Shown here in pieces: positions 1 through 10,636 of a DNA stretch of 64,000 nucleotides. The position numbers and the translations under genes are program-made. Under the pieces are notes generated by a model, which worked only from the letters and a program-made list of their open reading frames with translations, was not told the origin of the DNA and made no database searches. Positions within the stretch are counted from its first letter, which is position 1. The number at the start of each line of letters is the position of its first letter. The stretch comes from Cherax quadricarinatus (Eukaryota > Arthropoda > Malacostraca > Decapoda > Parastacidae), in contig NC_091341.1 in assembly GCF_038502225.1 (NCBI RefSeq), positions 3,585,753 to 3,649,752 on the forward strand, given 5' to 3'.

Positions 1-7
1 TCTTGAA

Positions 8-2545
8 ATGATGTTCTTCAAGCTCTGTATAAACACTAGTACCTCTGTACTAGCATGTGCAATGTACAGACCTCAGTGGCAACATGCAGACCCTATCAAC
101 TTCCTAATGGAAAATATTGACTCCCTTCTGCTACAACACAACTGTCAACATATTATAATTGTTGGTGACCTCAACCAGCACCTTATACAGAGGGACTTTG
201 ATGACCTTCTTTCAGTGTTTGACATGAGAAACTTTGTTGATTTCCCTACTCATATCTCTGGCTCCTCCCTTGACCCAGTAGTGAGTGATCTGGCAGAAGG
301 CATAGTCACTTGTCAACCCCTCGGCTACGTTGGATCGTCTGACCACAAGGCTGTTTTTACCACACTTAAGATCCCAACAGAACGAGGTGAGGAGTCCACA
401 CGCACAACCTGGCTATGGGAAAGAGGTAATTGGCCAGCCCTTTGCTCTGAGCTCGCCACCACCGACTGGAATGCTCTTCTCCAGGGGGATGTTGACAACC
501 AAGTGAAAGCCTTCACTGGACACATCCTTAATCTGCAACAAGAACACATTCCTCACCGGCAATATGTGACAAAGCCTACAGATCAGCCTTGGTTTGGCTT
601 TCGTTGTAGAGAGGCTGCTACTGCTAAGTACAAAGCATGGCGAAGGTATAAGAGACATCCTACCACCTATAACAGGAACTTGCACATGCAAGCCTGTAGG
701 CATATGGGTGATGTTCAAAAGTGGGCCATTACTAAATGGGAGGTGGACACTAAAAGAAAGTTAGCATCAGGTAGGGTAGGCTCCAAAACCTGGTGGTCCC
801 TGGTCAAGGACAGACAAGGTTATCTGCCTGATGAACTTATTCCACCTCTAAATCGACAGGATGGGACCACCTCTACTAGTAGTCAAGAGAAGGCGGACCT
901 CTTTGCTGAACACTTTGCTACCAAAATGCAAGTTCCTGATCCAGCAAGGGACCCTCCTTGGCTAGCTGCAAGAACTGTGTCAAAACTGTCAGTGGTGACA
1001 ATAAGGCAGGAGGAGGTGCATTTCCTTCTTAAATCACTTGACCAAGAAAAGGCTGTGGGCCCAGACAAGTTGAGCCCAAGATTGTTGAGAAGATGTGCAG
1101 ACCAGCTAGCAGCACCTCTAACTCGCATCTTTCAGCACTGCCTAGTACAGTGTAAATGGCCCTCTCCATGGAAAGAGGCAAATGTAGTCCCTGTTCACAA
1201 AAAGAAGAGCAGAGCAGAAATCAGCAACTACAGACCAGTGTCACTCCTGTCAATCACTGGTAAGATCCTTGAGACAATAATCTCAAGACAAATGACAGAT
1301 TTTTTTGACTACCACTCACTACTTTGTGATCGTCAATATGGCTTCAGGAAAGGTTACTCTGCTGCTGATCTGTTGTTAAACCTCTCCACTAAGTGGCACC
1401 AGTCACTGGATGAATCCAAAGTCAGCTGTGTGGTAGCACTGGACATTGCTGGCGCTTTCGACCGGGTGTGGCACCAGGGCCTCTTAGCAAAACTTCAAGC
1501 ACTGGGAATTGCAGGCTCTACGCTATGTCTCCTCAGTGATTACCTTCATGGTAGATCTCTAAGTGTAGTCCTCAATGGAACGGAATCAGCAAGGCATCCT
1601 ATTGGGGCAAGCGTTCCACAAGGAAGTGTGCTGGGTCCACTGTTATGGAATGTCTACTTCAACGACCTTCTTCATCTCATCCCAGAATCACATGCATATG
1701 CAGACGACTGTACACTGACATTCACTTATCCAAGAGAAGAAATGCCAGCTGCTCTAAGCTACATCAATCACCAGCTGAGAGCTATATCAGCTTGGGGAAA
1801 TAGATGGCAAGTAACATTTGCACCTGAAAAAACGCAAATGATGTTCGTCTCTAGGCACCATGATGGTAATGCTGGCGCAGTAGTAAGGATGAATGGGACG
1901 ATGTTGGCACCTGGAGAAGAAGTTGATATCCTTGGGGTGAAATTTGACTCCAAACTAACCATGAAGAACCATGTTGTAAATCTTGCAAACAAGGCAGCCA
2001 GGAAGCTTACAGCACTTCGCCGTATCTCGCATCTGCTTGACAGTAGGGGTTGCAAGATCCTGTACGAGGCACAAGTACGCTCACACCTTGAGTATGCTCC
2101 ACTTTCTTGGTTTGCCTGCCCCCCCTCTCATCTGCGACTGCTTGACAGAGTAGAGAACAGAGCAAGACGTCTCATCTCTCGCCTGGACCCATCCTGGATA
2201 GATCTGTCATTTCAGCAGAGCCTTCAACATAGGAGGGATGTGGGTGGCCTTACTGTTATGTACAAGGCCAATATTGTCAAAATACCACACTTGGATCCAC
2301 TTCGAGGACAGCGTGAAACAAGCTTTTATGCCACAAGACGGGCAGAAAGCAGCAACTTCACTCTGGCTGTACCCTTCTCCAGAACATCACTCCATCTGAG
2401 ATCATACATACCCAGGATGACTCGAGTATGGAACACATTCGTACAGCATAATGATGTCAACGAGATAACGTCAGTTGATCAAATGAAAATGCTGGCCCAC
2501 AGATGGCTCCAACTTCATCCTGTTCCCTACTTGTATGTCTCATAA
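8..2545 (+). CDS. LINE-A ORF2: endonuclease C-terminal part plus reverse transcriptase (5' partial)
   Basis: This encodes the replication enzyme of a non-LTR retrotransposon, which nicks target DNA and reverse-transcribes the element RNA at the nick. Counting from the first ATG in the window, residues 53-57 (GDLNQ) and 111-116 (SDHKAV) match the C-terminal half of an APE-type endonuclease. The reverse transcriptase follows: KAVGPDKL at 348-355, NYRPVSLLS at 407-415, YGFRKGYSA at 444-452, ALDIAGAFD at 477-485, VPQGSVLGP at 536-544, the catalytic YADD at 564-567 (nt 1697-1708), and LGVKFDSKL at 642-650. A typical Jockey/CR1-group C-terminal region runs to residue 845. There is no internal stop or frameshift. 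The frame is open upstream to base 2, so the ATG at 8 is not a real start; the N-terminal half of the endonuclease and any ORF1 are missing. Clade assignment by motif style is inference. It is the most intact coding region in the window. Confidence 0.92.
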   Translation: MMFFKLCINTSTSVLACAMYRPQWQHADPINFLMENIDSLLLQHNCQHIIIVGDLNQHLIQRDFDDLLSVFDMRNFVDFPTHISGSSLDPVVSDLAEGIVTCQPLGYVGSSDHKAVFTTLKIPTERGEESTRTTWLWERGNWPALCSELATTDWNALLQGDVDNQVKAFTGHILNLQQEHIPHRQYVTKPTDQPWFGFRCREAATAKYKAWRRYKRHPTTYNRNLHMQACRHMGDVQKWAITKWEVDTKRKLASGRVGSKTWWSLVKDRQGYLPDELIPPLNRQDGTTSTSSQEKADLFAEHFATKMQVPDPARDPPWLAARTVSKLSVVTIRQEEVHFLLKSLDQEKAVGPDKLSPRLLRRCADQLAAPLTRIFQHCLVQCKWPSPWKEANVVPVHKKKSRAEISNYRPVSLLSITGKILETIISRQMTDFFDYHSLLCDRQYGFRKGYSAADLLLNLSTKWHQSLDESKVSCVVALDIAGAFDRVWHQGLLAKLQALGIAGSTLCLLSDYLHGRSLSVVLNGTESARHPIGASVPQGSVLGPLLWNVYFNDLLHLIPESHAYADDCTLTFTYPREEMPAALSYINHQLRAISAWGNRWQVTFAPEKTQMMFVSRHHDGNAGAVVRMNGTMLAPGEEVDILGVKFDSKLTMKNHVVNLANKAARKLTALRRISHLLDSRGCKILYEAQVRSHLEYAPLSWFACPPSHLRLLDRVENRARRLISRLDPSWIDLSFQQSLQHRRDVGGLTVMYKANIVKIPHLDPLRGQRETSFYATRRAESSNFTLAVPFSRTSLHLRSYIPRMTRVWNTFVQHNDVNEITSVDQMKMLAHRWLQLHPVPYLYVS

Positions 2546-2594
2546 CAAAAATGCTTTCAAATGTGCTGATGTAGGTAACAGCTCTTAGCTTGCC

Positions 2595-2637
2595 AATAAA
2601 GTTAGGAATCCTTAACCTGTAAATAGCTGTCAATAAA
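2595..2637 (+). promoter_or_regulatory. Two polyadenylation signals of LINE-A
   Basis: AATAAA occurs at 2595-2600 and 2632-2637, 50 and 87 bases after the ORF2 stop. They sit in two similar segments (each AATAAAG followed by a GGATCCTTAACCT-like string), which suggests a small duplication of the 3' end. Confidence 0.6.
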
Positions 2638-2655
2638 GCTAGGGATCCTTAACCT

Positions 2656-2691
2656 TGGTGGGGGAGAGAGAGAGACGGGGGGGGGGGGGGG
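2656..2691. repeat. GA tract followed by poly-G run
   Basis: A short GA repeat leads into about 15 consecutive G at the 3' boundary of LINE-A. Confidence 0.85.
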
Positions 2692-3628
2692 TAAACGGGC
2701 GACGTTTACATTGGTTAAACAATAACACGAAATAAATAGTTGTAGCCACAAGTGAATCGCCGGGTGACTCTTGATGCTTGCTACCTTCCTCACACCCAGT
2801 CACCCACCCAACACCCACCCACCTCCACCACCCCAGCTATCATCAACTTTATAGGCCCACTCTCTACATTTATTACACACAGACATTTGTTTTCATGGTT
2901 TACGGTGGTTGCCTGCGTGTTGAGCAGTGGTGGGAGAGAGGGAGAAGGGAGCTAGGAGCAGTATGGTGATCATGTGTTTTAGATGCACTCCCAAGCGGTG
3001 AATATCCCTCTGGCGTCATATAGTGCTGTCAGTATTGGCACAACCTTGGACGGTTTAAAACCTTAAACTTCGCTCTGGAGTGTTGTGTCGTCGAATTTCT
3101 TGTGTGTTTTGCCTCGAGACACGCCTGCAGGTGTCCCGGCACAAAAATCTCAGCCTCAAATGCCGAAAAAAAGCGTAGAAATGAGAGATTGGTGACCAGC
3201 TGTGTGCATACCCGATCCTGCCCGGCCCTTAGCTGCACACACTCATACACACACGCACATAAACACACACACACACAGCTGCTTGAGTAAGGTTGTGTGG
3301 CAACACCGTGTGCTTTACTTCTGGGTACTGGGGAGGTTAGCTGAATGTGACCCTCTGGTCGTTCTACCTTTTATTTGGCACTCTGATACGCTCGTGAGGT
3401 ACCACAAACTGTGCCATTTCAAGGGCTCTTAAGGGCCGGCTTGAGGGTTGGCGATGGCCGCACGAACGGTACTTGCAGATGAATATTAACCTGTTCCTGG
3501 AGATGCAGAGATGGGAAGATGCTGGCAGTTTGTGGCGTGATTTGTGTGGCTCTGTCACGAGAGTGACGGTGTTGTTCTTCAATAGACTTTCTCTAGTCAT
3601 CTTGTTGTGACCCAGCTCTGATGGGTCT
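2692..3628. other. Unassigned sequence with a short CA-rich patch
   Basis: No recognisable coding homology. A CA-rich stretch lies at about 3236-3281. Short open frames here have low-complexity composition and no recognised domain. Confidence 0.6.
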
Positions 3629-3942
3629 AGTGGTGCCTGCTGGGTGTTCAAGTGCTGAGAATGGTGCCTGCTTAGTGCTCAGGTGCTGAGGGTGGTGACT
3701 GCTGGGGGTTAGGTGCTGACGGTGGTGACTGCTGGGGGTTCAGGTGCTGACGGTGGTGACTGCTGGGGGTTCAGGTGCTGACGGTGGTGACTGCTGGGGG
3801 TTCAGGTGCTGACGGTAGTATCTGCTGAGTGTTCAGGTGTTGAGAGTGGTATCTGCTAGTTGTTCAGGTGTTGAGAGTGGTATCTGCTAGTTGTTCAGGT
3901 GTTGAGAGTGGTATCTGCTAGTTGTTCAGGGTCTGAGAGTAT
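3629..3942. repeat. 31-bp minisatellite, about 10 units
   Basis: Units of 31 bp built on GGTGCTGACGGTGGTGACTG followed by CTGGGGGTTCA. The left part carries the GGTGACTGCTGGGGG variant. The right part carries GGTATCTGCTAGTTG, so two sub-blocks have homogenised separately. Confidence 0.85.
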
Positions 3943-3961
3943 ATACCTTTGATATACCTTT

Positions 3962-5445
3962 AAAGAGTTTCGAGAGTTTATCTACTCTCTGAGCCCGGCC
4001 ATGGGCCAGGCTCGTCTGGTGCTTGCCTGGTCAACCAGGCTGTTGCTGCTGGAGGCCCGCTGCCCCACATATCATCACAGCCTGATTGATCTGGCACCTG
4101 GTGAAGATACTTGTCTAGTTTCCTCTTGAAGGCTTCTACACTTGTTCCAGCCGTGTTTCTGATATCTTCTGATAAGATGTTGAAAAGTCTGGGACCCCGG
4201 ATGTTGATACAGTGTTCCCTTATTGTCCCCACCGGAACCCTGCTCCTCACTGGGTTTATTTTACACTTCCTCCCACTCCAGTATGTTGTGATGGCAGTGT
4301 GCAGATTTGGGACCAATCCCTCGAGTACCTTCCAGGTATATATTATCATGTACCTCTCTTTCCTCCACACCAATGAGTACATCTTCAAGACTTGCAGGCG
4401 TTCCCAGTAGTTTAGGTGCTTTACTGACTCAGTGTGAGCCGTAAACGATCTCTGTTTTTGTTCCAGCTCCGATATTTCTCCTGCCTTGAACGGGGCCGTC
4501 AGCACTGAGCAATATTCTAAGTGAGGGAGCACTAGCGATTTGAAGAGTGTCACCATCGGCATTATTTCCCTTCTTTTGAAAGTTCTCAATACCCACCCCG
4601 TCATCTTCCTGGCTGTCGTGATCTTTGTCTTATTATGATCTTTAAATCTTTAAAAGAAAGGTCAGCTGACATAATTATTCCCAGGTCTTTTACATGTTCC
4701 TTACTTTCTATTTGGTGACCCTCTTGAGTTTTGTATATAGTGCTCCTTTTGAGTTCTCTTTCTTTCCATACCTAAGCAGCTGGAACTTATCACCATTGAA
4801 CGTCATGTTGTTCTCCAATGCCCACTGGAAAACCCTGTTTACGTCTTCCTGTACTTTTTCAGTGTCCTCTACCGTACTGACTTTCATGGTTATTTTAATG
4901 TCATTTGCAAATTATGATACAAAAGTGTGGCGGGTGTTTTTTGGTCTATGTCTGCTATGAGGATGAGGAACAGCAGAGGTGCCAGGACAGTGCCTTGGGG
5001 CACTGAGCTTTTGACCTCGCTGATCTTGCCCTGTTGACTACTACTTTTTGTGTTCTGTGTTAGGAAACCGAAAATCCATCTGCCTGCCTTCCCCGTAATG
5101 CTCATGGCCTTCATTTTGTGCGCTATCACTCCATGATCACATTTGTCAAACGCTTTTGCAAAATCTGTGTAAATCACATCTGCATTTTGGTCATCTTCCA
5201 ATGCCTCCGTAATTATGTCATAATGGTTCAGCAGCTGTGACAGACATGATCTTCCTGCTCTACAACCATACTGGTTCGGGTTATGTTGGTTGTGCTGGTC
5301 CATGAAATTTGTAACCTGCCGTCTCATCACTCTTTCGAAGATTTTTATGATGTGAGAGGTTAGGGCTACTGGTCTAATTTTTAGCTAGTGCTCTACCTCC
5401 CTTATGCAAAGGAGCTATGTCTCCACTCTTTAAGGTAGTGGTATC
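3962..5445 (-). pseudogene. LINE-E reverse transcriptase, decayed copy
   Basis: Read on the minus strand this is the RT and C-terminal part of a non-LTR element related to LINE-B. About 4890-5330 encodes YGCRAGRSC, DFAKAFDKCDHGVIAHK and SVPQGTVLAP. About 3978-4604 encodes the C-terminal region, with SLVLPHLEYC, KHLNYWERL and GPRLFN motifs. The catalytic FADD is FAND here (4900-4911) with a stop just upstream, and frameshifts separate the blocks. The minus-strand 5' end near 5440 is truncated just upstream of an RPVALTSH-like motif. The element's 3' tail (3962-4090) recurs as solo fragments elsewhere in the window. Confidence 0.88.
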
Positions 5446-5944
5446 TGCTTGCTGGTTTGAGCAGAGGTCAGGAAGCAGGTGTGGTGTGGTCACTGTTCAT
5501 CACCACTATCACCATCACGTGCCATCACCATAACCACCATCACCCTAAGAGATCCAGCTTCCCTCTTACCATCCCCCCTCCCATTACCTCCCACACCACT
5601 ACCATCAACCCAACTTATGACCGGCTACTCACCCAACCACTTGAGTGATGCTTCTACTGTTACTATTGCTTCTGTTTCTGCTGTTTTCTCGTACCGCTCA
5701 CCGTATTCCGAGATGAGAGGTACAAATTTCAACGCTTCGATCATTTCTTATAGACGACTTCGTCCCATTTAGCCACTTGAGGTCTGTCTGCCTGCAGTCT
5801 ACCTCGAGTCGGTCTCGGGGGTCACCTGCCCCAGACCAGGTCAATATTCACTGTCATACTTTACCAGAAACAGATATTTATGTCTTGATCCTGTTTCTTC
5901 CAAATGTTTTACAGGGTTAGAATACGAGTTTCTACATTTACAAA
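5446..5944. other. Unassigned sequence with CAC/CAT-rich patch
   Basis: ATCACC/ACCATC trinucleotide-rich sequence lies at about 5498-5555. The rest shows no recognised repeat or gene. Confidence 0.5.
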
Positions 5945-7370
5945 CGAAGAGCTGTTACCTACTTCATCTCATTTGAAAGCCTTTTTATTTTGTGACATGC
6001 AAATTATGAATAGAATGAAGCTGGAGCCATCTGTTATCTAGCGATTTCATTAGGTCAGCTGACTATTTCACCGATGTCATTTTGCAGTACACACATGTTT
6101 CAGACTCGGGTTATTCTAGAAATGAATGCTCTCGAATGAAGTGTCCTTGAGAAGGGTACAACCAGAATGTAGTTACTGTTCGCTGCCCGTTGTGTGGAAG
6201 CCCTCTTCTCCCTGACCACGAAGTAGAACCCAATGTGGTACGTTAACAACACGGCCTTGTACATAACAGTAAGGCCGCCCACATTCCTCTGGTGTTCAAA
6301 ACTCAACTGAAATGACAGATCTGTCCAGGTCGGGTCCAGACGAGAGATGAGTCGTCTCGCTCTGTTCTTTATTCTCTCAAGAAGTCGTAGGTGAGATGGG
6401 GGAGGAGGCAATCCAAGAAAGTGGAGCATACTCAAGGTGTGATTGCAGTTGTTCCTCGCACAGAGTCTTGCAGCCCCTAATCTTGAGTAGATGCGAGATA
6501 CGTCTTAAGTGCTGTAAAGCTTCCTGGCTGTCTCATTTGCGAGATTTACTACGTGGTTCTTCGTAGACAGTTTGAAATCAGATTTCACCCCAAGAATATC
6601 TACTTCATCCCCGGGTTCCAACACTCTCCCATTCATTCTTACCATTGCTCCAGCATTATCATCATGGTCCTTAGAGACCATCATTTGTGTTTTCTCAGAA
6701 GCAAATGTAACCTGTCATTGTTTTCCCTAGGCTGATTCAGCTTTCAGCTGGTGATTTGTGTAATCGAGAGTAAAGTCGTCACCATATGCATGTGATTCTA
6801 AGATGAGTTGAAGGTCATTAAGAGAGACATTCCATAATAATGGCTCAAGTACACTTTCACTATTAGTACACTGACACCATTCGAGTGTTTTATTGACCCT
6901 GTACCACTGACACCTACTCTTAAGAGATCTACCCTGAAGGAGGCATAGTACAGAGCCAGGGGCTCCTAGTGCTTGCAGTTTTGCCAAGAGACTCTGGTGT
7001 CATACTCTGTTGAAAACCTCAGTGACTGGTGCCACATAGTGGAGAGGTTTCACAGCAGATCAGCAGAAAAGTGATTTTTTTCTGAAGCTATATTGACGGT
7101 CACATAGAAGTAGTAGCCGAAAAACGCTGTCATCTACCGTGATATTATTGTTTCAAGAATCTTGCCAGTGATTGACAGGAGTAACGCTGGTCGGTAGTTG
7201 CTGATTTCCGCTATACTCTTGGTTTTGTGAACAGGGATTACATCTGCCTTTTTACACATAGAAGGCCATTTACACTGTGCAACAGTGCTGATAGATGCTA
7301 GTTAGTGGTGATGCTAGCTGGTCTGCACATCTACTCAGCAATCTTGGGTTCACCTTATTTGGGCACACAG

Positions 7371-7420
<50 letters not shown>

Positions 7421-7590
7421 TGTCTTGTCTCCAAGGCAGTTATCTCGTGTCTGCCTTCTAGGCTGTCCCATCCTTCTTGGTACACCGCTCGCTCCTTCAC
7501 TACCTGTCCTCTGTCCTCTCCATCTTGGTGTCCCTTGTTCCATCTCATTAAGCACACATCCAGCGAGCTTAGTATTGCGCGGCGAGGAAC
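5945..7590 (-). pseudogene. LINE-A, degenerate inverted copy
   Basis: Minus-strand copy of the same family as the element at 1-2655. About 5945-6000 matches that element's 3' UTR. About 6100-6435 encodes the C-terminal region, with SHLRLLERIKNRARRLISRL and NVGGLTVMYKA. About 6727-6987 encodes the central RT with YGDD in place of YADD. About 7270-7380 encodes RLLSRCADQLASPLT. Stops, frameshifts and small deletions separate these blocks. A CT microsatellite has expanded inside the former coding sequence. Confidence 0.85.
7376..7417. repeat. (CT)n microsatellite inside LINE-A copy
   Basis: About 21 CT dinucleotides replace the codons that in the intact copy lie between RQEEV (from residue 333) and EKAV. 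Confidence 0.95.
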
Positions 7591-7673
7591 TCACATTCCA
7601 TGTTTAAGGTGTGTATGATAGCGCCTGCAAAGTTCCACTGCAAGTCAACAATACCTTTGTATGACCTGCTCTA

Positions 7674-7674
7674 G

Positions 7675-7713
<39 letters not shown>
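7674..7713. repeat. (ACT)n microsatellite
   Basis: About 13 uninterrupted ACT trinucleotides. Confidence 0.95.
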
Positions 7714-7929
7714 GCGGTTGTTCCTCTTCCCTTGATGTGGGCATCTTTCTTCCTCTTTCCATTGCCTCCTGATGTACTCTTTCTCTCCTTCTTTCTCTCC
7801 TCTTACTTGTTTGTGCTCCTCTTTATCCTCCTTTGTCTGCTTCGATTCTTCCTCCTACCTCATCCATTCCCTCCTGGTATATTATTGCCCATCCTTCCCT
7901 TACTCTGACTAGGCCTCCTGGTCGACGGC

Positions 7930-8235
7930 TTGTGATGGGTTTCGAGAGTTTTCCTATTCTCGTAGCCAGGCCTTGGGTCAGGCTTGTCTGGTGGTTGCCT
8001 GGTCAACCAGGCTGTTGCTACTGATGGCTCGCTGGCCCACATGTCCATTACAGCCTGACCAAACTGTTGGCTCACACAGCCTGCTGTCCAAATGATCAGT
8101 ACCAGCTTACATGAATTTTTAGATTTTTCTTGAACACAGGCGTTTGTTAGCAATTCCTCTTATGCTCTATGTGAGTTTAAAAGTCTGGGGCCCCTTATGC
8201 TTAAGATATACATTTGTACTTTCTGCGTTAAACTT
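7930..8235 (-). mobile_element. LINE-E 3'-end fragment
   Basis: It matches the 3' terminal portion of the minus-strand copy at 3962 onward: the TTTCGAGAGTTT start, the CAACCAGGCTGTTGCT motif and a CTGGGGCCCC motif. It is a 5'-truncated fragment with no coding capacity. Confidence 0.75.
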
Positions 8236-8249
8236 TCTCTTTCAAGGTA

Positions 8250-8312
8250 TTTTGCGCCCCTGGGACCAGGACCCGGGGGCGGTGACCCCCGAAATCGACT
8301 CTAGGTAGACTG
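8250..8312 (+). mobile_element. Solo LINE-B/E 3' tail with terminal hairpin
   Basis: A GGACC-rich segment leads into the hairpin CGGGGG-CGGTGA-CCCCCG (8274-8291), then a degenerate CTCTAGGTAGACTGCAGG tail. It resembles the end of LINE-B. It lies opposite in orientation to the adjacent LINE-E fragment. Confidence 0.7.
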
Positions 8313-8502
8313 CAGGCATTCCATGCGTCTCGTATTCGTTAGGAGTTATTTCAGTGTGGCGATCTGAAGCCAGTCGCTCCAGTTATTTCTAAGTAATAAT
8401 TATGAAATGTCTCGTGTGCTCCAGACAAGAGAGTCAGGAGGGGTTTTAGGTACAGTATTCTTAAGTGCATGTTGGGACGTGGACACGAGTTGTGTGTGTG
8501 TG

Positions 8503-8568
8503 CACTCACCTAGTTGAGGTTGCAGGGGTCGAGTCCAAACTCCTGGCCCCGCCTCTTCACTGGTCGCT

Positions 8569-8576
<8 letters not shown>
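8503..8576 (+). repeat. Dispersed repeat K
   Basis: It contains TCACCTAGTTGAGGTTGCAG and CTCCTGGCCCCGCCTCTTC. The same element recurs at 23004-23077. I know near-identical text as a common decapod dispersed repeat, from memory and unverified. Confidence 0.7.
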
Positions 8577-8628
<52 letters not shown>

Positions 8629-8640
8629 CGTGCGTGCGCG
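8575..8640. repeat. (GT)n microsatellite with GC-rich end
   Basis: More than 20 GT dinucleotides grade into GCGCGTGCGTGCG. Confidence 0.95.
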
Positions 8641-8641
8641 C

Positions 8642-9664
8642 GCTCACCTGATTGTGCTCACCTAATTGTACTCGCCTAATTGTGGTTGTACTTCCTAACA
8701 TCCCTGTGACTCGTCCGAGTCTTAAGGTTCCAGTTGTGACCCCTTGTTTGTGTGTCCCTTCTCTGGAACATCCTGTCTGTCCACCTCGTCTATTCCACGC
8801 TTTATTTTGTATGTTTTTATCATGTCTTCCCTGACCCTCCTGTCGTCCAGTGTCGTCAGTCCGATTTCCCTCAACCTTTCTTCATAGGACATTCCCCTGA
8901 GCTCCGGAACTAGCCTTGTTGCAAACCTTTGTACTTTCTCTAATTTCTTGACGTGTTAAACCAGGTGTGAGTTCCAAACTGGTGCTGCGTACTCCAGTAT
9001 GGGCCTGACGTACACAGTCTTGAACGATTCCTAAGGTATCGGAACGCTATTCTCAGGTTTGCCAGGCGCCCATATGCTGCAGCCGTTATCTGGTTGTGTG
9101 CCTCGGGAGACGTGCTCGGTGTTATGGTCACCCCAAGATCTTTCTCCTTGAGTGAGGTTTGCAGCCTTTGTCTACCTGGCCTGTACTCCGTCTGCGGTCT
9201 TCTTTGCCCTTCCCCAATCTTCATGACTTGGAATTTGGCAGGGTTGAAATCGAGAAGCCAGTTGCTGGACCAGCCTATGAAGGTCTCTTTGTAGTCCTGC
9301 CTGACCCTCATCCGATTTAATCCTTCTCATTAGTTTCACATCATCTGCGAGCAGGGACACTTCAGAGTCTATCCCTTCCACCATGTCATTCACATATATC
9401 AAAAATAGCACTGGTCCTAGGAGTGACCCCTGTGGGGCCCCGCTCGTCACAGGAGCCCACTGTGATACCTCATCACGTACCATGACCCGTTGTTGCTTCC
9501 CTGTTAAGTATTTTCTGATCCATTGCAGTGCCCGTCCTGTTATACGTGCCTGATCCTCCAGCTTCTGCACTAATCTTCTGTGAGGAACTGTGTCGAAGGC
9601 CTTCCTGCAGTCCAGGAAAATGCAGTCAACCCACCCATCTCTCTCGTTTCTTACTTCTGTTACC
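8642..9664 (-). pseudogene. LINE-C reverse transcriptase fragment
   Basis: Minus-strand fragment of a third non-LTR family. About 9172-9570 encodes LEDQARITGRALQWIRKYL, then SGAPQGSLLGPVLF, then the catalytic LADD (LLADDVKLMR). A frameshift then moves the reading to about 8940-9311, with WLLDFNPAKFQVMKIG, KDLGVTI and AAAYGRLANLR. Upstream, at about 9590-9620, remnants of a KAFDTVPH-like motif are visible. The 3' part (8642-8940) matches the C-terminal/3' end I associate with a widespread decapod CR1-type LINE. It is 5'-truncated at a GT microsatellite and not functional. Confidence 0.85.

Positions 9665-9666
<2 letters not shown>

Positions 9667-9750
<84 letters not shown>
9667..9750. repeat. 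(GT)n microsatellite
   Basis: About 42 perfect GT dinucleotides directly at the truncated 5' side of LINE-C. Confidence 0.97.
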
Positions 9751-9752
<2 letters not shown>

Positions 9753-10267
9753 GTGGCTGTCTTTGTGTCTCTCCAAGCCTTACTTATTCCCACTCACGTC
9801 CCATTGGAATTCCCCATCACCTTATTAGAACCTAACCCCTTGAACGAACTCTACGTTCAACTTGGGTGAAGGAGTATATTAATGGGAGGAGTATACTAAG
9901 GGGAGGGGTATACTAATAATAAGAGAACGGTGAGGTAAACCATGAAGATAAGAGCGATGATAAACATGAGGAGGAAGAGGATGAATAAGAGGAGGTGGAT
10001 AAGAAAATTAAGTGTTTCACACATAGACAGGAATGGAAGTTAGAGAAGCATAACACCGCAGCCGCCTTCATAACACCCACCGCCACCGCCCTTATTTATC
10101 AGAGGGGTGGGATGGTCATGGAGGGGGGGGTTGATGGCGGAGGAGATATAGCGGTCCACCGGATGATTGCTGACTGATGAGTGGAGCCACCTCGTAAAGA
10201 TGGCGGCCCACCTGATGAATACTGAGGAGCAGAGGCGGTGAGTCAGCCTTGATGAGTTGATTGAGAT
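9751..10267. other. Unassigned sequence
   Basis: No gene recognised. A short local repeat of GGAGTATA(T/C)TAA units lies at about 9869-9925. Confidence 0.5.
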
Positions 10268-10612
10268 GGTGTGTGGGTGAACTGCTGCTGCTGTTACCAG
10301 GGTGTGCGTCAGCTGCTGTTGCCGTTACCAGGGTGTGCGTCAGCTGCTGCTACCAGGGTGTGTGTCAGCTGCTGCTACCAGGGTGTGCGTCAGCTGCTGC
10401 TACCAGGGTGTGCGTCAGCTGCTGCTGCTGTTACCAGGGTGTGGGTCAGCTGCTGCTGTTACCAGGGTGTGGGGTCAGCTGCTGCTGATGTTACCAGGGT
10501 GTACGTCAGCTGCTGTTACCAGGATGTACGTCAGCTGCTGCTGCTGTTACCAGGGTGTGGGTCAGCTGCTGCTGCTGTTACCAGGGTTTGGGTCTGCTGC
10601 TGTTACCAGGGT

Positions 10613-10636
10613 GTGGGTCAGCTGCTGCTGACCCAC
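10613..10636. repeat. Foldback at 5' junction of LINE-B insertion
   Basis: GTGGGTCAGC, a 4-nt loop, then GCTGACCCAC forms a perfect 10-bp inverted repeat exactly where array sequence meets the LINE fragment. Confidence 0.8.

Larger units (their letters stand above)
1..2655 (+). mobile_element. LINE-A non-LTR retrotransposon, 5' end outside window
   Basis: The element holds one long ORF2-like frame that is already open at the first base, so the 5' part lies outside the window. A short 3' UTR follows the stop and carries two AATAAA motifs (2595-2600 and 2632-2637) in near-repeated segments. The 3' UTR sequence recurs, inverted, at about 5945-6000 beside the degenerate minus-strand copy. That shared segment confirms it belongs to the element. 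A GA/G-rich simple repeat follows directly. Confidence 0.9.
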
